DNA of 55,371 nucleotides from Oscillospiraceae bacterium. GTDB taxonomy: Bacteria > Bacillota > Clostridia > Oscillospirales > Oscillospiraceae. A model generated the notes under the pieces. It worked only from the letters and a program-made list of their open reading frames with translations, searched no databases and was not told the DNA's origin. Positions 18,187 through 26,663 of the stretch are shown in pieces. Both the position numbers and the translations under genes were made by a program. The stretch is taken from assembly GCA_009781855.1 (NCBI GenBank), contig WQUY01000006.1, positions 1-55,371 on the forward strand. The letters are read 5' to 3'. Position 1 is the first letter of the stretch; every line of letters starts with the position of its first letter.

Positions 18187-18224
18187 TAAGCTGGCGGGAG
18201 TCGAACCCCATTGCCTGACGGCGG
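18187..18224 (-). other. Leader element with tmRNA-like T-arm sequence
   Basis: On the minus strand GGGGTTCGACTCCCGCCAGC directly precedes TTAAGGAGG, the ribosome binding site of the 17528-18172 gene. It resembles the 3' end of bacterial tmRNA but has no CCA end and no matching 5' acceptor half nearby. An 18-base core differs by one base from that at 9455-9472. Confidence 0.4.
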
Positions 18225-18248
18225 CTCTTTTCAACATTTTACAAGTAT

Positions 18249-18276
18249 AGTTTAACATATATCCGGTGCATGTCAA
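18249..18276 (-). promoter_or_regulatory. Promoter of the four-helix membrane protein gene
   Basis: On the minus strand a consensus TTGACA, 16 bases, TAAACT. The predicted leader of about 70 nt contains the T-arm-like element. Confidence 0.65.
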
Positions 18277-18342
18277 TCTGGCGCAGCGCAATGACAGTTA
18301 ACTAAAAACTTTTTCAAAACTGCGGTATTGTGCAAAAATATA

Positions 18343-18351
18343 TGTTAGAAT
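18343..18351 (+). promoter_or_regulatory. Extended -10 promoter of the phosphoribosyltransferase gene
   Basis: TGT precedes TAGAAT about 57 bases upstream of the ATG at 18408; the -35 region is poor. Confidence 0.45.
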
Positions 18352-18407
18352 AGCTGTTGTTTACTGTACCGATTCAGATACATCACTTACATATAGGAGA
18401 TTTTCAA

Positions 18408-18968
18408 ATGGAACAATTCTACACCCTAAACGTGGCAGGACTCGAGCGAAAGCTTCAAATATGCAAAATTTCAGATGACCTCAGCATCGCCGCTTTTGTG
18501 CTATTCGGCGACGTCGAAATGACTGTAGCCGCAGCTGAGCATTTACTAAAAGTAGCTCCCGAACATGATATCATCATTACCGCAGAGGCTAAAGGCATCC
18601 CTCTGATTCACGAAATGGCACGCCAAAATGGCGAATCCACATATATCGTCGCACGCAAAGTTGTAAAGCTCTACATGAAAGAAGTCTTTACCGTTGAGCT
18701 ACAATCTATCACAACGCAAAACAAACAAGCGCTGCACATAGATATCGCCGAAGCCGCAGCTATGAAAGGCAAAAAAGTCTTGATTGTTGACGATGTTATC
18801 AGCACAGGCGAATCACTTCGTGCCGTTGAAAAACTTGTAAAAGAAGCAGGAGGAACCGTCGTCGGCAAAATGTCGGTCTTGGCAGAAGGCGATGCCAAAT
18901 ACCGTGATGACATAATCTACCTTGAATACCTGCCACTACTCAATCCAGACGGAACACACAAAGGATAG
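18408..18968 (+). CDS. Phosphoribosyltransferase family protein
   Basis: A 186-residue type I phosphoribosyltransferase. The PRPP loop is complete (VLIVDDVISTGES, about residues 124-136) and a hood segment precedes it (IVARKVVKLYMKEV). Length and sequence are closest to adenine or xanthine phosphoribosyltransferases, but the base specificity cannot be read with certainty. The start is the ATG behind TAGGAGA; an upstream in-frame ATG at 18357 lies too close to the -10 box. The DUF362 gene follows after six bases, so they form an operon. Confidence 0.85.
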   Translation: MEQFYTLNVAGLERKLQICKISDDLSIAAFVLFGDVEMTVAAAEHLLKVAPEHDIIITAEAKGIPLIHEMARQNGESTYIVARKVVKLYMKEVFTVELQSITTQNKQALHIDIAEAAAMKGKKVLIVDDVISTGESLRAVEKLVKEAGGTVVGKMSVLAEGDAKYRDDIIYLEYLPLLNPDGTHKG

Positions 18969-18974
18969 ATTCAT

Positions 18975-20039
18975 ATGCTTACAGTAACATATGGAAATGA
19001 CATAACAAAAAACACCTACGACATGCTCGCTGCATCAGACATTGGCTCATATCTCGGCGCTGGCATGAGTGTATCCCTCAAACCCAACCTGGTTGTACCC
19101 TGCCCAGCAAGCGACGGGGCAACCACTCATCCAGAAGTAGTTGAGGGCATAATCCTCTTCCTCAAAGACTTTGGTATAAAACAAATCAAAATAATCGAAA
19201 GCTCATGGGTCGGCGATAGCACATTAAAGGCATTTGAGTATTGCGGTTATAATGAACTATCAAAAAAGTTTGATATTCCGCTCATCGATCTCAAGCAAGA
19301 CAGCTATAAAAAGTACAGGTATGATGCATTTGACATCGCAGTTTGCGATGAAGTTATGAATACTGACTTTTTAATCAACATCCCCGTCTTAAAAGCCCAC
19401 TGTCAAACAAAACTCACATGTTGCATGAAAAACTTGAAAGGCTGCATACCCGACAGTGAAAAAAGAAGATTTCACACACTAGGAATCCACAAACCTGTTG
19501 CCGCACTCAATGCCGTAATCAAAACAGGCTATAATGTTGTAGATGGGATATGCGGCGATCTATCTTTTGAAGAAGGTGGAAACCCTGTTGATTCAAAACG
19601 CTTAATCGCAGGACGCGACCCCATGCTGATTGACTCATATTGTGCTGAACTCATAGGCTATCACCCGGACGAAATCGGCTATATCAAATTCGGAAAGCAA
19701 TATGGGCTCGGGGCGTATTTTTCGCAAGACACCAAACTTGTTGAGCTTAACGCTCAGTCAAAGCCATCTGTTGACATGATAAGAGACAGAGTCTCAGATA
19801 AGTATAGCCATCTCATATCCGAAAACTCTGCCTGCTCGGCTTGTTATTCTTCACTTATTTATGCGCTGCACAGAATGTCCAAAAAACCTGTGCCCAAAGA
19901 CATTCACATCGGGCAAGGATTTAAAGGCAAGACAGGCTCTGGCATCGGCATTGGCAACTGTGCCAATGGGTTTGACCAATTTGTGCCCGGCTGCCCGCCA
20001 AAAGCAACGGAGATCATCAAGGCGCTGAGTGAACATTAG
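18975..20039 (+). CDS. DUF362 domain protein
   Basis: A 354-residue cytoplasmic protein of the DUF362 family: MSVSLKPNLVVPC, THPEVVEGIILFLKDFG, ESSWVGDSTLKAFEYCGY and PVLKAHCQTKLTCCMKNLKGC are its characteristic segments. The C-terminal region has spaced cysteines (SACSACYSSL, then GNCANGF and VPGCPPKATEI) that look like an iron-sulfur ligand set, as in DUF362 proteins fused to ferredoxin-like domains, though no canonical CxxCxxCxxxC is present. It follows the phosphoribosyltransferase by six bases, with AAAGGAT as ribosome binding site. The biochemical role is unknown. Confidence 0.85.
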   Translation: MLTVTYGNDITKNTYDMLAASDIGSYLGAGMSVSLKPNLVVPCPASDGATTHPEVVEGIILFLKDFGIKQIKIIESSWVGDSTLKAFEYCGYNELSKKFDIPLIDLKQDSYKKYRYDAFDIAVCDEVMNTDFLINIPVLKAHCQTKLTCCMKNLKGCIPDSEKRRFHTLGIHKPVAALNAVIKTGYNVVDGICGDLSFEEGGNPVDSKRLIAGRDPMLIDSYCAELIGYHPDEIGYIKFGKQYGLGAYFSQDTKLVELNAQSKPSVDMIRDRVSDKYSHLISENSACSACYSSLIYALHRMSKKPVPKDIHIGQGFKGKTGSGIGIGNCANGFDQFVPGCPPKATEIIKALSEH

Positions 20040-20047
20040 TCAGACCC

Positions 20048-21775
20048 CTATCTGCTGGTCTGCAAAAGCTGCGCCCACTGTGCATATTTGCCGATTTTTT
20101 CATCACATGCCTCACGAGTCTCGCTACACGCCATAATATAAACCTTTACCTTAGGCTCTGTTCCCGATGGTCTTACAATAACCACCGTGCCATCTTCAGT
20201 GTCAAACCGCAACACATTTGATCCGGAAAGCTCCATTTGACTCGTCTTGCCGCTGAGCACATCGGTTTCGACCCCAACACTGTAATCACGCCTGGCCACA
20301 ACAGCTACTCCGGCAATTTCCTTTGGCGGATTTTTACGAAGCCCTTCCATCAGTGCACGCATCTTCATGATTCCATCAAGACCCGGCATAAAAAGACTCA
20401 ATGTCCGCTCACCATATTGACCATACTTCTCATATAGCGCAAGCAGCGCATCATACAACGTCATGCCCTTTCCTGCATACCATGCTGCCATCTCGGCAAT
20501 GAGCATAGACGCCGTCACAGCATCCTTGTCACGCACAAAATCACCAATCATATAACCATAAGATTCCTCATACGAGAAGAACACCTTGCCTTCGCCGCTT
20601 GTTTCGAGGGCATTTTTCTTTTCTGCCATGAACTTAAATCCGGTGAAAGTATCAAAGCACTTCACATTGTTTTTCTCGGCAACACAGCGTGCCATCTCTG
20701 TCGTCACAATTGTCTTCAGCGCAACCGGATTCTCTGGCATTATACCTGCCCTGTTCTTCGCACCGATAATATAATCAAGAAGCAAAACGCCTGTTTGGTT
20801 TCCTGAAATGGCTATGAACTCACCGCTGTCATCACAAACCATAATCCCTACCCTGTCACAATCCGGGTCGGTTCCGATAATCAGGTCGGCATGATGCGCT
20901 TTGGCAAGTTTTATGGCAAGCTCAAAACTTTCTGGATTTTCAGGATTTGGTGAAACCACTGTCGGGAATGTACCGTCCATAACCATCTGCTCAGGCACAC
21001 ATACCACATGTTTCATACCCAATCTTTTCAGCACCTGCGGCACAAGTTTGTGTCCGGCTCCATGAAATGGCGTATATATCAACTTGAAGTCATCGGCTAC
21101 AGCCTTGACTGCACCCAAATCATTTGCTTGCTCCATGACTTTTGTCATAAATCGCTCATCGGTTTCGCTGCCCATAATCGTGATAAGCCCGGCTTGAACA
21201 CCTTCGTCAAAATCCATCGAATGAATCGAGGTAAACATGTCCAGCTTGTCCATTTTCTCAGCAACAACTTTGGCATGTTGCGGTGGAAGTTGCGCACCAT
21301 CTGACCAATACACCTTATACCCATTATACTCTTTGGGATTGTGGCTTGCCGTAATATTGATTCCGGAAATACACCCATATTCCCTGATGGCAAATGAAAG
21401 CTCTGGCGTTGGCCGGAGCGCATCAAAAATCCGCACATTTATCCCATTCCCGGCAATAATTGAAGCAGCTTCCCGTGCAAACTCAGCGCTACTGCAACGT
21501 GAGTCATAACCAATTGCAACACACTTGCTATCGCCCGGTTCCTCCACAATGAGTTCTGCCAGAGCCTGAGTAGTGTGCCTGATGATATGTATATTCATTC
21601 TGAAAAGTCCGACTGCCATAATCCCACGCAATCCGGCAGTTCCAAACCCCAACCTGCTGAAAAATCGGCTTTCTATCTCTTTCTCATCATTTGAAATCGC
21701 CCGCAGCTCTTCTTTCTCACTGTCTGAAAGCGCCGGGCTATCAAGCCACACCTTATATTGCTCCATAAAGTTCAT
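20048..21775 (-). CDS. pgcA: Phospho-sugar mutase (alpha-phosphoglucomutase type)
   Basis: A 575-residue alpha-D-phosphohexomutase, the length of Bacillus PgcA, interconverting glucose-1-phosphate and glucose-6-phosphate. The phosphoserine loop is TASHNPKEYNGYKVYW, the metal loop GTDPDCDRVGIM, the sugar loop FSYEESYGYMIGDFVRDKDAV, and the phosphate-binding loop RPSGTEPKVKVYI. Glucose-1-phosphate feeds cell wall polymer, glycolipid and glycogen synthesis. The ATG has an AGGAGA ribosome binding site. The next upstream gene ends 12 bases away, so it is probably co-transcribed with the 21788-22117 gene. Confidence 0.93.
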   Translation of the reverse strand: MNFMEQYKVWLDSPALSDSEKEELRAISNDEKEIESRFFSRLGFGTAGLRGIMAVGLFRMNIHIIRHTTQALAELIVEEPGDSKCVAIGYDSRCSSAEFAREAASIIAGNGINVRIFDALRPTPELSFAIREYGCISGINITASHNPKEYNGYKVYWSDGAQLPPQHAKVVAEKMDKLDMFTSIHSMDFDEGVQAGLITIMGSETDERFMTKVMEQANDLGAVKAVADDFKLIYTPFHGAGHKLVPQVLKRLGMKHVVCVPEQMVMDGTFPTVVSPNPENPESFELAIKLAKAHHADLIIGTDPDCDRVGIMVCDDSGEFIAISGNQTGVLLLDYIIGAKNRAGIMPENPVALKTIVTTEMARCVAEKNNVKCFDTFTGFKFMAEKKNALETSGEGKVFFSYEESYGYMIGDFVRDKDAVTASMLIAEMAAWYAGKGMTLYDALLALYEKYGQYGERTLSLFMPGLDGIMKMRALMEGLRKNPPKEIAGVAVVARRDYSVGVETDVLSGKTSQMELSGSNVLRFDTEDGTVVIVRPSGTEPKVKVYIMACSETREACDEKIGKYAQWAQLLQTSR

Positions 21776-21787
21776 ATATCAAATCTC

Positions 21788-22117
21788 CTAATCTTCGGAT
21801 TCTTCAAGCGCAAGCTCTTCGTCATCTGTAATTATGTCGGCACTAAGCAAATTCTGAGCATCTTCCAGCATTGTTTCTGGTACAAATATTTCCATTCCGC
21901 TTGGAGGTGATCCCAGAATAAGTTTGCCAAACAGTCCGTTATTCGGATACTGCGCAACATGCGGAATACCATAAGCTTCAAGCAAGCCCAATGTCATGTC
22001 CATTTCCATTGGTTTTCCACCGACATGCATGAGAAATGCCGGGGCTATTGGGTCACCTTTTTCATTAACCGGCCATTGTGGTTTATCTTTGTCTTTTCTT
22101 CTAAAACTCCAGTTCAT
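21788..22117 (-). CDS. Conserved hypothetical protein, DUF2007-like
   Basis: A 109-residue cytoplasmic protein. Start at the ATG behind AAGGAATGG. After a basic N-terminus (NWSFRRKDKDKPQ), the core reads VGGKPMEMDMTLGLLEAYGIPHVAQYPNNGLFGKLILGSPPSGMEIFVPETMLEDAQNLLS, whose pattern (a short sequence-dependent fold, then a binding-site-like strand and DAQ helix) resembles the putative signal-transducing DUF2007 family. The C-terminus is strongly acidic. It lies between rlmH and the phosphoglucomutase gene. The family match is made by eye and is tentative. Confidence 0.65.
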   Translation of the reverse strand: MNWSFRRKDKDKPQWPVNEKGDPIAPAFLMHVGGKPMEMDMTLGLLEAYGIPHVAQYPNNGLFGKLILGSPPSGMEIFVPETMLEDAQNLLSADIITDDEELALEESED

Positions 22118-22171
22118 ATTGATGACCATTCCTTTCGTATTTCGTCGGGTGCAAAACAACCATGAAAAACA

Positions 22172-22624
22172 TTACTTATGGTATTTGCCTCCACCAGAGA
22201 TGTTCAGCGCTCTGTATAGCTGTTCAAGCAACATGACTCTGGCTAAATTATGCGGAAATGTGAGCTTCGACATCGAAAATCTTATGTTTGCATTTCTTTT
22301 CAAATCATCATGCAAGCCAACGCTACCGCCTATGATAAAGCATATCTTTGAAATGCCTTTTACGGCGCTATCTTGCAGCAGAGCAGATAGCTCTTTACTA
22401 TCAAACTCCCGCCCCTCAATACATAGGGCAACTGTCATCGCACCATCAGGGATTTTTGACTCAATTTGAACCTTCTCTTTTATGAGTGATTGCTGATAAT
22501 CTTCAGGCAACTCCATCACTTCAAGCTTGCAATAACCTGATAACCTTTTGATGTATTCATTTGCGGCATCAATATAGAATTTTTCTTTTAACTTCCCTAC
22601 GCAGATGATTTTTATATTTAACAT
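22172..22624 (-). CDS. rlmH: 23S rRNA (pseudouridine-N3)-methyltransferase RlmH
   Basis: A 150-residue SPOUT methyltransferase that modifies pseudouridine 1915 of 23S rRNA (E. coli numbering) on assembled 70S ribosomes. Diagnostic parts are the N-terminal IKIICVGKLKEKFY, IEGREFDS, the SAM knot CFIIGGSVGL and the C-terminal MLLEQLYRALNISGGGKYHK. I use the ATG at 22624 behind AGAGG; reading further upstream would enter the end of walJ. The walJ-rlmH neighbourhood is conserved in Firmicutes. Confidence 0.95.
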   Translation of the reverse strand: MLNIKIICVGKLKEKFYIDAANEYIKRLSGYCKLEVMELPEDYQQSLIKEKVQIESKIPDGAMTVALCIEGREFDSKELSALLQDSAVKGISKICFIIGGSVGLHDDLKRNANIRFSMSKLTFPHNLARVMLLEQLYRALNISGGGKYHK

Positions 22625-22640
22625 TTGACCTCTGTGACCA

Positions 22641-23426
22641 TTACAACTCATACACCCTGCTGTGTTCAAACGGCAATGCAACATCCAATTGCACATCACA
22701 ACCAACATTTACTCCACACTCAAAAAGTGCTTGACTAACGGTCTTCGAGGCAAGGCCGGGCGTGTTGTTTTCTCGGCTAAGATGAGATAGCTGCAAATAG
22801 CGCGTACCAGACTTTACAAGCTCAACAGCAAAATTTCCGCAATCACTATTGGATAAATGCCCATGCTGCGACGAAATGCGCCTTTTCAAATATGGCGGAT
22901 AAGGTCCGCTTCTCAACATATCATGGTCATGATTTGATTCAATAAAAGCAATATCTGCACCGCGCATCGAATTCATCACCTCTTCGGTAATACACCCGAG
23001 ATCAGTGACATAAGCCAAAGTCGTGTCATCTGCCTTAAGGCTAAACCCAACACTTTCACATGCATCATGAGGCGTGTTGAAACTGCAAACTGTGATATCT
23101 CCTAATTCAAAATCAGCGCCAATCTCAAAACCATTTAAGCATGGGCCAACATCCGAATACGAATTATATATACCGGCTCCTGCACCCCAACTTGAAAACA
23201 CCGGAGTCTTGTGATACTTGACCAGCATTTGAATACCCTTGATATGATCCGAATGCTCGTGCGTCACAAGCACACCCGCCAAATCGTCGGGCGTTAGCCC
23301 CAACACTCTGAGATTTTCTTTTATTCGGCGAAGTGAAATTCCGGCATCAATCAGCAAATGCGTTTTACCATGTGAAATTACGGTGCAATTTCCTGATGAG
23401 GAACTCGCAAGTGTACATATAGTCAT
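22641..23426 (-). CDS. walJ: MBL-fold metallohydrolase WalJ (YycJ)
   Basis: A 261-residue metallo-beta-lactamase-fold protein. The metal motif is THEHSDH (about residues 54-60), with further ligands in DLGCITEE, ESNHDHDML and the C-terminal QLSHLSRENN. It matches WalJ/YycJ, a predicted 5'-to-3' exonuclease tied to the WalRK system and to coordinating replication with division. Here it sits directly upstream of rlmH, the usual Firmicutes context, but no walRK operon is present in this window. The ATG has CGGAG as ribosome binding site. A 51-bp near-palindrome lies in its leader region. Confidence 0.9.
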   Translation of the reverse strand: MTICTLASSSSGNCTVISHGKTHLLIDAGISLRRIKENLRVLGLTPDDLAGVLVTHEHSDHIKGIQMLVKYHKTPVFSSWGAGAGIYNSYSDVGPCLNGFEIGADFELGDITVCSFNTPHDACESVGFSLKADDTTLAYVTDLGCITEEVMNSMRGADIAFIESNHDHDMLRSGPYPPYLKRRISSQHGHLSNSDCGNFAVELVKSGTRYLQLSHLSRENNTPGLASKTVSQALFECGVNVGCDVQLDVALPFEHSRVYEL

Positions 23427-23457
23427 TTATAAACTCCGAAATTGCTGCTTAAAACTA

Positions 23458-23508
23458 TGAATGATAAATTCAAAAGTGCCTTATTGCGCGCTTTTGACTT
23501 ATCATTCA
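23458..23508. repeat. 51-bp inverted repeat between murA and walJ
   Basis: TGAATGATAAATTCAAAAG pairs with CTTTTGACTTATCATTCA around a 14-base GC-rich loop. It lies 32 bases upstream of walJ. With no T run it is not a standard terminator; it may be a small repeat or a leader structure. Confidence 0.55.
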
Positions 23509-23564
23509 TCAACCATCATTAACTAATTCATAATTTATTGTACCGGAGAAACGGCAGTGTTTAT

Positions 23565-23599
23565 TTAAGCTGACGGAAGTTCGGCCTCCGGAAGCTTAA
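23565..23599 (-). terminator. Terminator-like hairpin at the end of murA
   Basis: TTAAGCT...CGGA pairs with TCCG...AGCTTAA, and the murA stop codon lies within the stem. On the minus strand AAATAAACA follows, so a clean U run is lacking. The first half resembles the TAAGCTG(G/A) elements at 9455 and 18187. Confidence 0.45.
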
Positions 23600-24888
23600 G
23601 CTCTTTTCTGAACCTTAGGCTCATCCGGAACATAAATCGCTTTGATGTCCGCACCGATACCGGTGAGCTTTTCAATCATCTTCTCATAGCCACGTTCGAT
23701 ATAACCCACACCATCAATAATAGTCTCACCTCTGGCACAGAGACCGGCAATAACCAGCGCAGCGCCTGCCCTCAAATCGCCTGCTTTAATCGGCGCCCCG
23801 GTCATATGGGATATGCCTTCAATAACAGCAGTCCGCTCAGTCACCCTGATGGAACAGCCCATTTTAGCAAGCTCATCCACAAACTTGAATCTGTTGTCCC
23901 AGACCCCTTCGGTCACAATACTGGTGCCTTCTGCAAGGCATAACACCGTCGATAGCTGAGGCTGCATGTCCGTTGGAAACCCAGGATACGGCATCGTCTT
24001 GACATGAGTCTTTATAAGCGCCCCTGTCCTTTCGACAATAATCGAATCTTCAAGGTCAACTATAGTAACGCCCATTTCTCTGAGCTTGCGTGAAATGCAA
24101 TCCAGATGCTTTGGAATAACATCTTTTATGACCACACGTCCTCCGGCTCCGGCAACAGCTGCCATGTATGTTCCCGCTTCAATCTGATCAGGGATTATTG
24201 AATAAAACCCGCCGGTCAATTTTTTCACCCCGCGAATCTTGATTGCACTGGTTCCCGCTCCGCGCACATCAGCACCCATTGAATTTAAGAAGTTTGCCAA
24301 ATCAACGATGTGCGGTTCTCTTGCGGCATTTTCAATATAGGTTACACCATCGGCCAAAGTCGCGCCCAGCATAATGTTTATAGTTGCTCCAACCGAAACA
24401 ACATCCATGTATACTGTCGAGCCGCGAAGATTCCCTTCCGTAACTGCAGAAACAATCCCGTTTCTCACGCTAACCTTTGCGCCCATCGCCGAAAAGCCTT
24501 TAACATGCTGGTCAATCGGACGAACTCCTCCAAAATTACAGCCGCCGGGCATCGCAACATCAGCCCTGCCAAATCTTCCCAGCAACGCCCCTATGAGATA
24601 GTATGATGCTCTGATACGCTGCATCATGTCGAATGTAGCACTCGGAGTCCTAACGCGCGAACAATCAATGTCTATTGTCCTTTTATTTACAGCGCGTATA
24701 TCTGCGCCCATTTGCTTTAATATGTTCAGAAGTGTCGATACATCAGAAATATTGGGAAGATTTTCAATCCTACAAACACCTTCTACCATCAGCGCTGCCG
24801 GGATTATTGCCACCGCTGCATTCTTTGCCCCACTGATTTCGACTTCGCCATATAGTGGCTTACCGCCGTTAATGACATATTTTGTCAC
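23596..24888 (-). CDS. murA: UDP-N-acetylglucosamine 1-carboxyvinyltransferase
   Basis: A 430-residue EPSP-synthase-fold enzyme that transfers enolpyruvate from PEP to UDP-GlcNAc, the first committed step of peptidoglycan synthesis. The active-site cysteine is in MPGGCNFGGVRP (about residue 117), so the fosfomycin-sensitive Cys form is predicted. EISGAKNA at the N-terminus, YPGFPTDMQPQ and WDNRFKFVDELAKMG are further conserved parts. The start is GTG behind AAGGAGTG. It has its own promoter at 24937-24965. Many Firmicutes carry two murA genes; only this one is seen here. Confidence 0.96.
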   Translation of the reverse strand: MTKYVINGGKPLYGEVEISGAKNAAVAIIPAALMVEGVCRIENLPNISDVSTLLNILKQMGADIRAVNKRTIDIDCSRVRTPSATFDMMQRIRASYYLIGALLGRFGRADVAMPGGCNFGGVRPIDQHVKGFSAMGAKVSVRNGIVSAVTEGNLRGSTVYMDVVSVGATINIMLGATLADGVTYIENAAREPHIVDLANFLNSMGADVRGAGTSAIKIRGVKKLTGGFYSIIPDQIEAGTYMAAVAGAGGRVVIKDVIPKHLDCISRKLREMGVTIVDLEDSIIVERTGALIKTHVKTMPYPGFPTDMQPQLSTVLCLAEGTSIVTEGVWDNRFKFVDELAKMGCSIRVTERTAVIEGISHMTGAPIKAGDLRAGAALVIAGLCARGETIIDGVGYIERGYEKMIEKLTGIGADIKAIYVPDEPKVQKRA

Positions 24889-24936
24889 AGGCTCACTCCT
24901 TATTGATAAGACAATTTTTGGATTTATTACCGAGTC

Positions 24937-24965
24937 ATATTACTACAATTTTGAAACTTTTGCAA
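24937..24965 (-). promoter_or_regulatory. Sigma-A type promoter of murA
   Basis: On the minus strand TTGCAA, 17 bases, TAATAT, about 50 bases upstream of the GTG start at 24888. Confidence 0.85.
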
Positions 24966-25049
24966 GGATTTTTTAATTCTTTGTTACTGTTTTGTGATTC
25001 TTGTGTTGAAATCCCTTTGTTTTTTTGACAATTCAATTGCCAGTTGACA

Positions 25050-26663
25050 TCAATTGCCGCCCCCCATTTGCCGCAAGGAAGGAATATCGCAATTATGAAG
25101 CACACCTTTTGACGCAGCAAAACAACCGAGACCCGCAATTAATTCCCATACCGCCAAAATAACAAGTGACACATAAATCGCACCATTGTCAATAAAAACA
25201 CCTGCGATGATTGCACCGGCAATTCCGGGCAGCAGCACAATAATAATCGCAAGAATATAAATCATAGACAAAATACCAATACTCATATGCGAACCAGTAA
25301 AGCGCATGGACAAAAAGCTAATACTGATTATCAAAAAGGAAAGCAACGTGCTTACAACTATTGACAAAACAATGAGCATTAAATTCGAACCCAGAATTAT
25401 TCCCGCAACAACAAAGACCAAGGCATTTTGAACAGCAACTCTAAAGATAACTTCCAGATTGCTCCAAATCAATTTCTTGAGCGGACTTTCCGGAATCATG
25501 TAAATATAGTGACTGTATGAATCCTTAACGCCCCTGCCGGTACCTGCCATAAAAAACTGTGCAACCATAATCATTACCAGCAACGTCAGTAAATGTTCAG
25601 CACCCTCATAACCTATCCTGTTTGAGATTAGCGCATACACAGCAGCTGATACAACAAGTACGCCCGTAGAAACACCCCACAGCCCAAACCTGTTGACCCG
25701 AAACGCTTCTCGAATATGCCTGTGAAATATTGCAGAAGCACCATATCCCGAAACACCGGTGGCTTTGACTTTCACTTTCTTATCAGAAGCTGTTGCCACC
25801 TCAATATTGCCCTCCGCAATATCACGAGTTTTTTCAAATGCGGTTTCTGTAGCTACTAAGACATCCTCATAATAGTCCGGGTTTCCTATGTAAATAACTG
25901 CTATAAGTGCTGCCCCAGCAGCAAAAGTAATACCAAAAAACAGAGCGCCTATCACATACTGCCCAGTAATAAAAGCAATAGCACCGGCAGCCGCCCAACC
26001 GACCACAGGTGTAAACGAGGCTATGGGCGTGCCCATGAATTCGAGCAGCCCCGCCGTAACATCCATCCCGGCAGCATTTATATGCCATAAAATACCGATT
26101 ACCAAAGGCGCAAATGCTACAGTTGTCAAAATCTTTACAAACCGCTGCCTGCTTGGTCTGCTATTGGTTTGGCTGTAAATGACCAATGTAAGCAGTTGCG
26201 AAACTACACTGGTAAGCACGAACGCAGAAAAGACTAAAAGCACCCCGCTAAAGCTGACCCCAAACATATCTCTTAGTGTCACCGAGTTAAAAAGAATGAA
26301 GATAGACGACAAAATTGTAGTTTTCATCATACGTATCACACCATGCAATAGTATTGCCCTTGGGTTTAGCGGTGAGACAAACAGAAAATTCACGTCCTCC
26401 ATTTTGAAAAGTGTCGTTCCTTTTGCAAGCCCTTGCTTTATGGACACAAAAACAGTGAAAAGGAAAAACGCCATAAGTACAGCCTGTAGCCAAAGAATAT
26501 CCATATAGCTATCTGATACACTGTCTTGAAGAACAGACAAGAGAACCACTGCCGCAATCGCTGCAATGACCAATAAATATAAAATCAGCTTGCCCGGCTT
26601 ACGGCGAAGCTCAATAAGCTTATTCTTCGCATCGTGAATAAAGATATACCTTAACGCATTCAT
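25050..26663 (-). CDS. Putative ABC exporter permease
   Basis: A 537-residue membrane protein with about ten to twelve hydrophobic helices in two halves (first set residues 25-250, second set 330-525) separated by a charged cytoplasmic segment (about 270-315). This is the layout of the putative ABC exporter domain family of Firmicutes. Its ATG overlaps the stop codon of the ATPase gene (TAATG), so the two form a translationally coupled exporter. The substrate is unknown. It ends in TGA, which shows that TGA is read as stop in this genome. Confidence 0.8.
   Translation of the reverse strand: MNALRYIFIHDAKNKLIELRRKPGKLILYLLVIAAIAAVVLLSVLQDSVSDSYMDILWLQAVLMAFFLFTVFVSIKQGLAKGTTLFKMEDVNFLFVSPLNPRAILLHGVIRMMKTTILSSIFILFNSVTLRDMFGVSFSGVLLVFSAFVLTSVVSQLLTLVIYSQTNSRPSRQRFVKILTTVAFAPLVIGILWHINAAGMDVTAGLLEFMGTPIASFTPVVGWAAAGAIAFITGQYVIGALFFGITFAAGAALIAVIYIGNPDYYEDVLVATETAFEKTRDIAEGNIEVATASDKKVKVKATGVSGYGASAIFHRHIREAFRVNRFGLWGVSTGVLVVSAAVYALISNRIGYEGAEHLLTLLVMIMVAQFFMAGTGRGVKDSYSHYIYMIPESPLKKLIWSNLEVIFRVAVQNALVFVVAGIILGSNLMLIVLSIVVSTLLSFLIISISFLSMRFTGSHMSIGILSMIYILAIIIVLLPGIAGAIIAGVFIDNGAIYVSLVILAVWELIAGLGCFAASKGVLHNCDIPSLRQMGGGN

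Noticed and set aside
18187..18224. An intact tRNA or tmRNA gene
   Set aside because: Only a T-arm-like 3' portion is present; no acceptor partner, D-arm, anticodon arm or tag frame lies within range, and the T stem has mismatches.
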